Shown here piece by piece: positions 33,575-46,656 of a stretch of DNA of 64,000 nt. Position 1 is the stretch's first letter. Each line of letters opens with the position of its first letter. The notes beneath the pieces were generated by a model that saw nothing but the letters and a program-made list of their open reading frames with translations, was not told the origin of the DNA and did no database searches. The stretch spans positions 39,659,950 through 39,723,949 of the forward strand of contig OX465579.1 in NCBI GenBank assembly GCA_950022655.1, read 5' to 3'. This DNA comes from Alentia gelatinosa. Its lineage: Eukaryota > Annelida > Polychaeta > Phyllodocida > Polynoidae. The position numbers and the translations under genes were made by a program.

Positions 33575-34243
33575 ACCTATAATGCGAACTATGTGTCCGT
33601 ATTTTCATAAGTGTGACATTTCACTGCTTCTCTTTCCAAATCTCTGAACATTACTAACGATAACATATAGCCACAAGGAATACGTGGAAATTAAGAGCAC
33701 AAATAGGTCGGCTACTGATATATCATACATGTGAACCGAGTGACTGCTCACAACTTTACAAAAATGTCACCTGAGCACTAGCTTCTTATGAGTAGGCATC
33801 TATAGTTTTCTTTACACATAAAGGTACATGTATGTACATACTTTACACTAGCAAATGACCGTCTATTCAGTTCTCTGGTCGCCCTCATTTGGCGCATACG
33901 GCAATGTTCTGTGGTCGAAAACAAGACATTATTTCTCAAGCATATCCTTTCATCGTACTGCCAATCGTTTTTATGTATACCTAATTCAATGCCTCATGCA
34001 TCGGGAATGTAGGTCAATAACAATTCTTAACGAGCAGCTCTTCCAAACCACAGTCTAAATCAACATTTAATAGAACAGCGTAGATAGAATAAATGAACAG
34101 AGCGATATAGATATAATATCGCAAATTCAATGGACGTCTATATCTGGACCAGAAAATCTGGAAGGGGAGATGGAAACGAATATCCAGGGCCACACTTTCT
34201 GAGAAGCCACACGGCTTCAGTTCAGCGACTCCCTCCATCCGAA

Positions 34244-34256
34244 CACAGCAGGGGGC
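34244..34256 (+). promoter_or_regulatory. CTCF-like motif
   Basis: The stretch cacagcagggggc matches the CCAGCAGGGGGC form of the CTCF core except at its first base. Binding is not shown. Confidence 0.3.
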
Positions 34257-34920
34257 CCCCATGGACCACGCCGAGCCTCTTGGTACAAAAGTTACAGGCT
34301 CTGGGTCTTGAAAAGCCATCCTTGAGAACCCACACAGTCCCAAAACTACAGAAGCCAAATCAAATTTGGAGCCACTTTGTGGCCGGGCGGAGGGCTTGAT
34401 CCGGACCAACGGTGTTTGTGAGGCGCACGTTATTCGCCGCTCAGGGGATTGAGAGGATCAGGCTAATCGGGTAATCCGCCTGGCTGAGCCGCCGATCACC
34501 GCCGGCCGGTCACCGCGGAGAGGCCGGGAGGGGCGGGGAGGAGAGCTACTATCTGTTACAGTCTCTGGCTCTTGGTGCAGCTCAGTGCTTTTATACGCTG
34601 ACTGTTCACCGCACTTGACCCTTTTCACAGAGTAGCCATAGCGGTGTAAGCTGGATACATGTAGCCTTTCTCTAATGTGCATGCTTTAAATACAACACCA
34701 CCAGAGCTATCGTGGCATGACGCTTTGAATTACATACCATGGTTCTACACGAAGAACCCATTAGATAAAGCTCAATCATAATTTCTATAAAATTAAGCTA
34801 CAGTAATACGTGTACTTTCATTCATTCCAAGCATGTCTGTAAAGATTTGGGACTGTATAGAGCTACTGGGGGAACCTTGCTATAAATCTAAGGAATTTTA
34901 CAGAGAAGGATAATTTTGGT

Positions 34921-35220
34921 TCTCATGATAGAGAGGGGGCGAGAGTTAAGCGAGATTTGACCATTAAAATTGATCCCGCCACTCGACACTGCGACAAAGT
35001 AAGGCGTTATCTCCACGATCCGCCTCGCCATCAAACCACCGCCCATATCGCCCCGTTTGTAGCCCGGGGGAGTGGCCACGCGGTTTTTATCAGCGCGGAA
35101 ATTGGCCCGCCCTCTGCTGGTGATCCCAAACCATGCCACGCATGCGCAGAGCATGTAGGGAGCGCTGGGGGCAGGTCAGCATGTGTGGGTCTAATGGCGC
35201 TTACTGCCTTGCGGTTCAAC
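34921..35220. other. GC-rich block with NRF1-like and CTCF-like sites
   Basis: CpG-rich sequence in an AT-richer neighbourhood. It contains an NRF1-like GCATGCGCA (35140-35148) and a CTCF-like core (35108-35120). Open frames exist on both strands (plus 34957-35226, minus 34888-35154) without any domain pattern. This could be a promoter or another conserved regulatory block; no transcript start can be fixed from sequence. Confidence 0.4.
35108..35120 (-). promoter_or_regulatory. CTCF-like motif
   Basis: The minus strand reads CCAGCAGAGGGCG, a full match to the common core CCASYAGRGGGCG. A second strong site in the opposite orientation lies 760 bp to the right. Confidence 0.5.
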
Positions 35221-35879
35221 TGGTAGTGTGCGATACCTTTTACACGTCCGACTGTTTAAAACAGTCCCGTAACCTTGTAATATTCCACGGTTATGGAAAG
35301 GGGCAGTTTGTGAATTGGGGGCTAGGTCATCTGTTCCTAACACTAGATGTGCAAGGAAGAACGTCAAATTCCTGGATGATTTGTACTGTATCCACTTTAT
35401 TGAATAAAAAAGATGTGGTCAACGCAGTTCTATATTTCACCATATACTGTCTGTTTACGCGATATTTAACACTGGGATAAAAAGCTTCGAGATGCTGCAT
35501 TTTCTATTGGGGGAAAGATCTTTTTATGTTTAGCTGTCCGTATGTCTGGGCATGGTGATAAGACTAGGAAATAAACAACCTTCACCATATCCGTGCACTT
35601 GGGTCCTGAGTCGTTATCATCCACAACACCACCCAGATCCACTACCGATACCACCTCCCAGCGCCCATCAATCACATGAAGACAGGGAGAAATGGTCACG
35701 TCAGCGGGAACCATGTACCGGACCACCTCCAGCCCCCTCTGCAGCCACCTCCGCCCCGCTGACCAGCACCGTCTTCCATGTCCCTGACATGCCTCTTTGA
35801 TCAGCCAGGATGGGATTCATCGCGAAATGTGAGAAATCGCCAGCATGTTATAGCCATAGGCTGCCGACCACGCGGGCAG

Positions 35880-35891
35880 CCACCAGGGGGC
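35880..35891 (+). promoter_or_regulatory. CTCF-like motif, perfect core
   Basis: CCACCAGGGGGC is the textbook CTCF core, on the plus strand. Together with the minus-strand site at 35108-35120 it forms a divergent pair. Motif identity is seen; a boundary role is inference, since loop anchoring by CTCF is not established for most invertebrates. Confidence 0.55.
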
Positions 35892-38800
35892 TGGAGCGGG
35901 GGGTAGTGCGGGCGATAATTGTGGCACTCAGCGGAAGATGTCGTTGGGACAGGAGGTGCCGTCCGGGTAGAGATCAGGATCCGCCGCCATCTCTTTCTCC
36001 TGGGTCTATTCTTTACTGGAGAGCGGCACTGTGCTCTGAGATCGAGATAACATTTAAGATCAGTACTTGCTATATATCAGTATCAGTCGTTCCTCTGAGT
36101 GCATGGTGTTTTCATTCTCACTACCAAAAACAACGGGGTGTCTTCTCCATTTGTGTGTTTTGTCCCAACCACAAGACTAGCTCTAAAGATTCTGCTCCTG
36201 CTTCCTTACATTATCTCGAAGACATTCCGTCGGTTGTTTAAACTACTTGAATGATTCATAGTACAAGCACTGCTGATAATCTGTCTCATCCTGACAGAGA
36301 CTATACATGACACCCCTTAGGGACTTCACAAGGGTTGCAAACATATACAGTGTAAAGTGGTCCACTCCACCATGCAGATTAGGTCTCCTCACTATTAAAA
36401 ATAAACATGGAGCAGAGAGGAAAACAAACTCCATTTCGAACAAAAGTGGGTTGGTCTGAGCTTCGACTACATAAAGGGATCCAAGATTCAATTAAACGTT
36501 TGTGACAAATATATTAACAACGTATGTAACAAGGCCTAATGTGGATATGTATCGATATACTCATCAACTTCGTCGAATTTCTCCGAGAGCAAATGTTATA
36601 AATCGACAGAATATGCTGTAGAATGATGTAGGCAGCATGCTCACCACCTTTTCACACAAGTATCGTATTTGTGACAAAGTACACAAGTCCGACAAGATGC
36701 TCTCATTTTTACCCCCCTATTTAATACCATACACAAGTGCCCACAGATGCTGGACAGCAAAAGAAGGTCTCGCAATCTGTGCACAGTTGGTCCAGCTATG
36801 AAGACAAACAGTTTCCAACACAAACTCCGACATTGGTTTTTGCCTGAAATTTTCCGAAAAAATTAGACACAAATGGTCGGGCAGAGGAAGGGAGACAACC
36901 CAACAAGCAGCGTGTGCTACTATCTATTACCGGATGGCGATTTGTTATTGCGAGCTGCTCGCACAGACAGGGTGTTCCTTGCACTTTTTTCTAACATTGC
37001 CGGCGTAAGCAGACGTCCCCGCGCGTCCGGCGCTGTGTTGGGGCGCCCCGGCTTTGTTTGCTGTGGCTACGTCGCGAAGTGAAAGCCACCCGCACCCCGT
37101 AACCACAGTCAGGTAACCATACCGGGCAGAGCACCGCCTTCGATAAACCTCGGGGTAAGACTATCAACGCGTGGTGTTCTCAGAAAACACTCCACAGCCA
37201 AACTCTGTTTATTTACCCAATAACAGAAAGACTTTCGGGCGTTTTTCTTTTAGGCGGCCGGGAAAATACAAACCCGGCCGCCGCCCAGTAAATTTGTAGG
37301 TTGGGAAACACACCTCTAACACGTGTCGTGATGGAGGATATGGAGCCGGCGACACTTTGTTGATCCACCAAGGAGCTTCCAGGTGTGTGAATGTAGGCAA
37401 TAGAACCGGCCCACTGAGATATGAGAGGCAGAACCACACATATAGCTCTGGTTAAGTGAGAGTGCGCTCCACATGGCGAAAAGACCATAGTAAAGTCGAT
37501 GCGTTGCAATATTCTCAAATCTTTCTCAATAGCTAATACGAAATAGAAACTAATATTTGATAGCGCTATTGGATTGGTCATAGTCACTACAATACTATGT
37601 AATTTGTACTTCCTTGGTTGAATCGGTATCAGAGCCGGAGGGGATTGCTTGGATTGACTGACAACATACACTAAGTTACTGGGAGTGTGACGTACTAGCT
37701 ATTACACGTACTCTAGATAGACGTGCTGGTGTACCTATCCTATAGAGTATCTACAATGGACGATTTGAGAGGACAAGAGTAGGAAGGTGCAGAGTTGAGA
37801 GGTGGAACAATCGTCTGAAGCTGAACTGTCTTTTTGGTATTTTACACGGTTTACTAATGGCTACATTTTCATTTGAAATGTTCCAAGATCAGTCTCAAAA
37901 TGGAAATATATGGACTCTCGTGGAGTGATGATTTAAATGACTCTGTACTTTGAATATGATCCAATTCGAGCAGTTCAACTTCAGAGGAATACAGACAGGA
38001 CGTCAACAACATGTTAGTGAACCCACCATTTTCAACCTCGTCGTCCTCCTTTAAGTTGGCACTCTCAATATGGCCTACAATAGAAGCACAGGACACAAAA
38101 CATTACACGACGAGTGACGCGCACAGGGTCAGGCGGAGAACACACGTATGTTAAAAGGGATAGGGTGGTATCAACAAACATCTCATAAGGTATGGGGAAC
38201 AAATAAGTCAATTTCTCTATTACACATAGAAGGGAACTACACGTCGGTCTTGAAGTACAATGGATGAGGTGATGGGAAAAGGTATGTTATGGGATATAGG
38301 GTGTTCATGTGATAAACGTATTTTAAAAGGTATATGTAGGGGAGCACATAGATGTAATGTTAACACATATATCCATGACGATATCAAAATCTAAACACTT
38401 CTTATCAATTATAATTTATATAAACACAAACACGGTCATAATCAAAGAACTATTTGTCAGCCATGAAAAAACCCCACAGAACTTGGCTATAAATGCTAAC
38501 CAGTTTTGTATTGTCTATCATCAAACATATATGGTTCTCTATAATACATAATGTATTGAATCACCTGTCAATCACAAACATGTTTTACAGGTACGATCGT
38601 AAACAAAATAGACATGCTCCTGGGTATCACCTGTTAAAAATATGTCATGGTAATAACAAATACTAATGATGTCTGAGGGAACAACAGGCAATAATCGGAA
38701 AAGTATTGATCTCTGAACATAATAAGAATCTTAAGGCGAAATCTCTATAGGGAGGGAGGAGGTGGTATCCGCCCCTCCTTGCTCTATGTCATTCATCCTC

Positions 38801-41800
38801 ATTCATGCACGTTCCCGTACCTTCTCTAGTATGCATAGCACAGTCATCCAATCCTCCAGCATGCCTCTCCATCCGCATAATCCCCTTCCAGCATGAACCT
38901 TACCTTGCCTACCACCTACTCGTGTGGGTATCCCAAAGGTTTTTCACCTCACTGCCTCCTCATGTTCCTCTGGTCGTCCCTCCCCTATACTCAACACCTT
39001 GCATCCTGTGAAGGCAGCTCCGGTGCATAGCGAGCTTCACTGCACCCATGCTGAGTGTGAAAAATCCATCATGTGAAGAAGTCCAAGACTGAATCCTTAA
39101 TTGATTTTGTCCCATTGTGTTCTTTTTTGGCAGGAGCAGGGCTGACTTAACTGCTTCATTTACCGGCACTGATTACGCTGGAAGAATCATAATGGTTGGG
39201 AATTTCACGAGTGAGCAGTCAATTGATTCCGCCCAGAAATGTTTTCTGCGCATCAATTGCCTTCTACCAGTGGCGCTCTTGCTGGGGCTGCCAAGGCCTT
39301 TTAGGAAAGAGGAGCAGAACTGTTTTCCTTTCAGATAGTCTCGTCTCAGTCAATATAGTGCGGCGAGCGTAGGGCCATAACATAGCACACAGGAATGTAG
39401 CGATTCCCACGGATTGCATTATAATAAAAACCCTAACTGAAGGACATGTTCTGAACCATTTATAAGATCCTTCATTGTTTGAAATACAATTCATTTATTC
39501 AATGGCAGCGTTATTGGTATATCATATACACTATTAATGTGTGATCGGTAGATAGTGTTGTCCGTGAAGAAGATCAGTCTGTGTAAGGGGAAGTAGTGCA
39601 CCAGGTGTGGGTCTTTAATACGGCGGTTGAAGGGTCGAGAGGTGGTATGTAAGGGAGCAGATCTTTAGACCCCTGGGTCGGCTCGCGGCTCGCAGTCTTC
39701 AAGGTGTGAGTATTCGGGGACCATGTTGTGATCATGGCATGTCCAGGTGACAAGTACGGTGGGCGTCCCTCCGTGATCATAGCCACGGCTGCCGCGAGTG
39801 CGGCGCCCTACACACCTCACGCCCCACACCCCAACCCCGGCGGCATCACTCTAATGAAGGGCGCCAGTCTGGCTAATTGCTTAATGAGAGCACGTGATCG
39901 GGGATCCGGGTTTGATGGGCGCCTGTCGCCTTATCTCCCTCGCCCAGCCCCACAGCTCTTACGGATCATTGGGTCTAGAGGGGTGCGGGGAGGCTCAACC
40001 GTCGCTTGTAGCACTCTATATCACCCACGATCCAAATGTCTAGCATATTACCGTCACTGTTGTCATATTACATACAGCCGTTGTAATTGCGGTGTGAAAC
40101 ACATACCTAACATATACATACTGATACCAGGCATACCAGAATGGACTGATCATATAGACTGTGTCGAAGACTTTGGCTGACAAGCTCTGTCGTCCCCCGT
40201 TAGCGTCGGTGACCTACATTAACTGACACACTGGCAGGTCTCTGAGGAATAGAAGCATGTGCGCATAGATTTACGTCTAGCAGCACCTGGAGGAGACGTC
40301 CAAATGCACCCTATAGAATAACCCTTATACCTGTAGAATTAATAACCGGCGACAGGCCTTTGAATTTATGACGTGGAGGAGCCACAATCTATATATGTAT
40401 AACACCTGCATTGTATCCGCATAAGTACGCCAGATTCACCTAATCCAAGCCTGGTGGATTCATATGCAAGATGGATGAACATGCTTTTTCTTTGCAATAT
40501 GAGGCCTTTAAGGGCTAAAATACCCATCCCCCACCATGGAGCATGAGCAGCACCCCTGCTGTTGCTAGGCATTTGTGTGCTCTTTGTTACTCCTCGAACA
40601 ATACAACCATTCATCAGCATAGAGTGTAAGACGTGGGTATAGGATGAACGTGTAGCCTCGTTATGGCATGTCACCGTAATGAGAAACAGTAAGCCCTATC
40701 CATCATTAATACACACACATAAAGTATAGAATACTGTCATAAAGCCCATAACAACTCGAGATTTCTCACCAAAGCAAAGACAAGAAATCTTGTAACGACT
40801 GCTGCTATCTAAACATCAAATATACTACAGACATCTAATGTAGGACAACCCAGTCGCGATTGGGTATTACTTCATCAGGGAGTATTGTGGCTTCTTCTGC
40901 TCTCCTCTTTTTTCTCTCACTTTTCTTGTGCTTTTTATTTTACAGTTGGTAGTGGGTGGTGGGGATGGTGTTGGTGGTGGTGATGGTGCGTGTGAGAAAT
41001 TTAAAGCTGGACGCGACAGTCTACATCACATATTCCTGTGTTCTCCGAGCCCACTCGTCAGAGTGATACGAAGCATGTAGTATTTCACAGCACACGAAGG
41101 GATTATTATTACAAGGGGACCCGTCAGTAAAATGTCTCAGTTCACACTCTAGAGCAAACTATACATCCGCCAGATGCGCACTGCCTAACTGCCCTTCCTC
41201 CTATTCTAGTCTCCTTCAAGAAATAGGACGATGGAGTTTAATTGGAAATAGGAATCGCACAGATGGCGGGCAAAGAGAATTGCGTTCATTATCAGAGGAC
41301 GGAAAGTCTGTATCAATCCCACCAGTAAACCAACCAAGCCCAGGGAAATTACATCTCATCTAAATGGTACGGTTCACCGAGAACCAATTGTAGACCCCTG
41401 AAAAAAGCTTCAAGGCCTATATAAATCATCGGTCGAAGCTGCCAGGACAGGAAAGTTATTTATGGAGTATCTCCTTAGAAGCTTGCACCAGGTACGAGCT
41501 GACAGACACATGTATCTCCCAGCTGGTACCTTACTGTGGCCAACACGTGAGTAGCCCGAACATCACTCAGCAGCCAAGGTGACCAGAAATGTAGCTTTGA
41601 AAGAGGTGCTACATTTCCCTCCACCATGCCCTTCAGATGAGACATGCCATTAGTTCCTAGGAGTCGCACCTACCTAGCGCCGAAAATGACATCCAATTTG
41701 GAGACCAGAAAGTACCAAGAATTGTGTGAGACATCTCAGAGCTTTCTCCTCTCTCTAGTGAAGATAAATATTTCCAAGTCAGCCTTGGGCTTGATGCAAG

Positions 41801-44038
41801 CAGGAATGCCCTCTGGGCGTTTGACATGGACCTATGCCAAGGCCCTAGATCTGAAGGAGCTGCCGTCCAAAAGTAACTTAGGACATTATTAGAGACGGCT
41901 CGCCCTACAAATACGCCTTATACTCGCTTATACCACAGGGCCTCTTAGTTATGTTCATGGTGTACGACGGTCTAATTTGGTGATCCTTATGGCACCTACC
42001 TATACATAGGACCGCAACAACATATACATACTATGTTGTATTTCTTATACCGCCACCAATACCTTCCATAACGACCTTATTAAGATGTTGTTCTGCCCAT
42101 CAATATGCATTGCGCACTATTGCTGTAGCTAGTAGAGAGAGAAAAGACTATGTCTAGGACTCTGGAACATAAATCTTTTCTAAAGGGCCTTATACAGGTT
42201 ACCCTTGACGTCAGCGCCTTAGGCTGTCGGCTTTGTGAGGCTAGTTTCTCTATCTGCTGTCCAAGCCATGACAGATAGGGGCAGGGCCACATTGTTTACC
42301 AGGGATGCTTAATGGAGGGCGAAATGGGAACAATGAGCGAAGTGCCCCGACAACGCCCGCCACCAGTCGCCATTGTCAATCGATGTAATTGAGCCGTTTC
42401 CATGGCAACTCCTGGAGGGGGAGACCGGAAGTGATCAACGGAAGTGACGACGGGTGGTGCTTATTTGTCGCGCCGCCCGGTGGCGCTGAAAGGTGTCACC
42501 TTGTAGGGGGGCAGGTCGCATGGGTTCAGGTTAACCTGGAAAATGGATGTGGGGTTGTCTTTCTACCTTTGCAGAGCAGGAACTATTAGGCTATTGGATG
42601 GTCGAGGTCAACATTAGTTTTTCATACAAATATCACACTATTTGTATTTACCTGTGATGGCAAGCTGAAGATATTCGGATTTGAAAACCTTGATCGAGAG
42701 TACCTTTTTGAATAGATAATCGACATAAACAATGTGGTATTGTGCATATGAACATACATACACATATTTATTGGCGATTTTTTGTATTTGCTGTGTAGTG
42801 ATCTTAGCGTCTGAAATGTCTACCCCTGCTGTTGCGATATGCATTGTCACTGCTAACTAAGCTTAGACGCAGTCCCTAAGCCCTTGTAATCTATATTGAT
42901 ATTCCGTCATTGTCATAAATGTGATTGAAATATAACCTACACTAGGCAAAATATAACCGAGGCTTGCCACTTTATTCATAGCACGAAAATCACGGGGTCT
43001 GTATTTCTCGTCAATCTCCCTCTATCACACTGCAACAATCAAATACCCTTTACCATGCAGAACCCTGGTACCCATCTACACTGGTGAAATATGGCATATA
43101 TTCTTGACTCAATGTTCATTTTTCTCTGATGCTTGCTGACCTAGAAAATGAAAGGAGATCAGTCAGAGAAATATATATTTCTACTGTATTAATTGTCGCT
43201 TGCAAAGCTGTATCAGCAGCCGCTGTCAGCTTCATCCCTGCTCGTAACACTAGAAGCATAGAACGAGGTTGAATGAGTGCTCTTATGTCGTTTCTGGTCT
43301 ATCCATTATGATGGGTGGTACTATTCACTACAGTGCCATCAGTCATTGCCACTGGTATACACTCGCTGGCTGCAAGGGTAGATGTATATACCGGGACTGT
43401 GTGCTAGAGAGGGGCAGTCACGACTGAGCAATTGAATTTCTTGTTGCTTCAAAAAAGTGAAACAGGTGATGAGCAACCTGTGTGGTCGCAAGGGGCAATT
43501 AAGTTTCAAGTTCCTTGATTTGGATTGGTTGATTGCGAGCGGCTGTATTACTTCAAACCAAACATTACTTGTTCACAAAACCAGATAGATAGCCAGCAAC
43601 CTGAGGTTGGAACGGTAATGGTACTCTTTTTTTATCAGCAAGCTATTTTATCGTTCCGGTGACCACCCCGTTAAAACAACCCAGCCTAACCTCATCATAT
43701 TCGATCTTGGTAGTTCAAATCATCATATTCTTCATCAAAACATCTAAAAGTTATTTTAATCTACTTTGGCTCAAGGTGATTCGCGCCGTTTGGGATCTCT
43801 CGCTGGTTTTCTCCAATAGATGGTGTTTCGTATGCCAGTGTCGCGAGAACAGTATAGCCCCGGAAAACCTGCACCGCACTGCACCCTCTACCTGGGTCTC
43901 CTCCAGGGGGGCCGGACGTACATAGTACGCACACGATGACTACAGATTTAAGGGCCAGAAAAAAATCTCATCGATCACAGCCTGCGACGGACGAAATTAG
44001 CTGCTAATTTCCGGGCCGACTTGTACGGTGCCAGGCAG

Positions 44039-44068
44039 CGGGCGACCGACGGGCGACCAGCGGGCGAG
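44039..44068 (+). repeat. 11-bp tandem repeat, 2.7 copies
   Basis: The unit cgggcgaccga, then cgggcgaccag, then cgggcgag. CpG-rich, with no known role. Confidence 0.85.
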
Positions 44069-45301
44069 TACTTTTACAACACTATGCGATAGATTGGTTC
44101 ACAGAAAGGCCGCTCGTTTTTCCCTCGTATATATAGTCCTTGTCTTATTTCCTTTTGATTGATGATGGATCGATATGTACGGATTTCAGTCGAATCTGAT
44201 AGACTAATATGTTTGGCGTGTGTCTTTCAGGCGAGGGAATGTAGGCCGATGATGAAGGGGGACTGGTAATTGAAGTAGTGGTGTACAGGTAGAGTGGAGC
44301 GTCCTGGTCAACGTTTTAACCAAACAAACAGGATAGGACTACGACAAGAAAAGGGGAAATTACTTGGCATTTCCTCGTTTGTATATCATGCCTCATCTGT
44401 GGGGTAAAGTAATGATAAGGACAACTAACCTTTGCTTTTTTGCTCGATTTGAATCAAGTATGGGACTTATCTCTCCCTTCAGTGTTTCAGATGGTGTCAA
44501 GCGCCAGCTTCTGATCTATTCACCCGATGAGAGCAAATCTAACTAACTTGTGCATGTATTAAATGTGCTGTATATACATACATATAACTTAAAAACAGAG
44601 GGCAAAAACATAAACGTTTCATCTTTTGCATTTATGCGTTTTATACGCAGTCAGGACTTCGGCCGCGTTGCGTTATAGTCTGTAATCGCGATCTCATACA
44701 GGTCCCATGTTCCCTGATATGACCCTGACTGTTGTTACTGGGTGAAACACCACAAAACCCTCAACAAAGTCTCCACTTACTTTCAAAATAAGCGGAACCT
44801 AGGATGAAGGCATGTCTCGAATGCCTTCAAAAGGCTTGGCAAAGCATCTCTACAACGCAAGTCAATAGACCTTCACTTGGGAAGTGAGTTGGTATAGTAG
44901 CAGTGAACAACCTACTTAGTTCTATTGGCGAGTGAGAGCTGCTCTTTCGATGAACCTAACGCTGTTGGCTGGGTCTATGGAGCTACATTCTGGTGCCAGC
45001 ACCAGTGGCCAAGGATCCTCGACACTTGGACTTGTATATTTTCACTGCTCCCTGCCCGCCTGTTGCCCAGTGCTCTGCCGACAGCCGGCTGCTATTTATT
45101 TGACCAGGAAAGGTGAGCCCATGAGGAAGGTCTGTGTGTTTGGGTGAGTGTGTGTTAGGGTACGTGTGCATGAGTCAGTATGTATGTCAGTGAAAGGTAG
45201 GTCTAATTTGGACCACCAGGACACCTGAGACTGAAGTACGCAGAGATTAAATCTTGTATCATTTTGAACTAACAATCTGACAGCCGTATTCTATAGAGGA
45301 C

Positions 45302-45594
45302 ACCCATGAAAGTTTAGGGTCTGAGCTTGTATCCCATCGAGTTTGAATCACGTAGTAATTCACAAGGCGAAGCCGCGTGAATTGCTATGTGATTCAAATG
45401 AGATGAGATTGAACTCTGACCCTAAACTTGAATGGGTTTCTGAATTTATCTCACCCTTAATATTGACTAATGGGCTAACATTTGTGACATCATCCCCCAT
45501 TGGATATATTTCCTAAATATCTAATGGGTGTTAGATACGAGTTTCCAATGTTAAGTCTATGGAAAATATCTGGGGTGAGATAATACTCAGAAAC
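45302..45594. mobile_element. Nested foldback (MITE-like) element
   Basis: Two adjacent imperfect inverted repeats. The first has arms of about 62 bp (45302-45363 and 45377-45437) around a 13-nt loop (aaggcgaagccgc); matching landmarks are acccat/atgggt, agtttagggtc/gaccctaaact and tttgaatcac/gtgattcaaa. The second runs from gtttctga (45436) to tcagaaac (45594), with atctcaccc/ggggtgagat in the arms and a further internal palindrome around 45495-45530 (cccattggatat/atatctaatggg). There is no coding capacity. The structure suggests a non-autonomous DNA transposon or two nested foldback units; its outer borders and target duplication are unclear, and no second copy was seen in the window. Confidence 0.6.
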
Positions 45595-46644
45595 AATCTG
45601 AAGGATCTGTATGTTAGATATAAAGACTCCGTATTAAGTGGATAATAATGGTATAGCAACGGTCTAACTTTTATAGAATAAGCTCAAACAGGAGAAGTGT
45701 GTAGAATGTACCTCAGAGATAGTCGAAGCTACACATAATCGATTCTATTCCAGGGCAAGGTGATCATCGATGTAACACGTGGACCAACTCTTGCTGATGC
45801 CAACATTGTAAAATCAAAATAGAGCTATGATGAATAAAGTAGGCCTAAATGGTCACGCATGAACAATTGAGATACCATTGATACTAATGTAAAAGAAAAC
45901 AATTCAAGACATCTTCTAATTATGGTCAGTGATATCTTAGAGACTCCACCCCGAAAAGAACAGTCTTTCATCTACTTATGTCAGTAATGAAGACCAGTGT
46001 CCCGACTCTAAATACCAACAGAGCCCTCACAAACACATAAAGGCTTAGCAACGCTTCATCCCAAATACCCGCTCGCCTACCCCTTCATATCCTCTCCTTA
46101 CGAACATACAGGAACACTCAGCTCCATAACGAAGGCAATTTACCAGCGGGTAGACAGCAGAAGCAATGGAGGCCCTCCTTTTCTGGAATCTCTGGCGCCT
46201 TGCCCTGCCACCCCCAGCCTCAATCAGCAACACTATATATACACAACCTCTTTAATCTAAACTAAAGATGGAGAGAATAGTCCAAACCATTCACAGACTA
46301 AGCGGGCTATAGCTTATAACTATCGTGAGGTCTAGCATAACCGTCAAGAAGTAAATTTATTTGCCTTGTTCAAACAGGTCCTTTCCCCTTTATTGATGAC
46401 GCCAAAGGATCTAGAATATTTGTTGGTGGGAAATATTGATAAAGAGGACTTGGATGAAATCCCCATCATTTAAATTTAGGAGAACACAAGCAAGTTACTT
46501 ATTTGCACTGTTTTAATTGTCAAAAAAATAAATCCCTCAACTGTTGAAATTGGAATGCATTCAATCGCGTTGAATAGTTTTATCCTTTGTGCAACATTGG
46601 ATAAATACATGTTACGGTAAGAGTATGATGGGCTTGATTGATGA

Positions 46645-46656
46645 CACCAGAGGGCG
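46645..46656 (+). promoter_or_regulatory. CTCF-like motif
   Basis: CACCAGAGGGCG matches the last twelve bases of the common core CCACCAGAGGGCG except where the core is preceded by A instead of C. It lies at the left edge of a GC-rich block. Confidence 0.4.

Larger units (their letters stand above)
29636..34920. other. Non-coding DNA with CpG-rich blocks and a minisatellite
   Basis: No gene is recognised. GC- and CpG-rich blocks are at about 30080-30620 and 31470-32250; they generate overlapping open frames of 150-155 codons on the minus strand (30089-30541 and 31416-31883) that lack domains and have frames open on both strands, so they look compositional. Either block could be a promoter or first-exon region. 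The minisatellite at 30550-31120, a 26-bp palindrome at 33009-33034 and a direct/inverted repeat at 33510-33574 are listed separately. Confidence 0.5.
35221..45301. other. Non-coding DNA
   Basis: No gene is recognised. GC-rich blocks lie at about 35700-36000, 39770-39970 (with TAATGA, CTAATTG and TTAATGAG homeodomain-like words) and 42380-42540. A GGT-rich tract is at 40945-40990, and a short 11-bp repeat is at 44039-44068. The longest open frames (minus 37213-37671, plus 39728-40180, plus 35810-36241) have no domain, bias or splice context and are taken as chance. Confidence 0.5.

Noticed and set aside
37213..37671. 152-codon minus-strand frame
   Set aside because: No family signature, another minus frame is open across part of it, and there is no splice or promoter context.
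39728..40180. 150-codon plus-strand frame
   Set aside because: Low-complexity Pro/Ala/Arg start from a GC-rich block and no domain; better read as a possible regulatory block.
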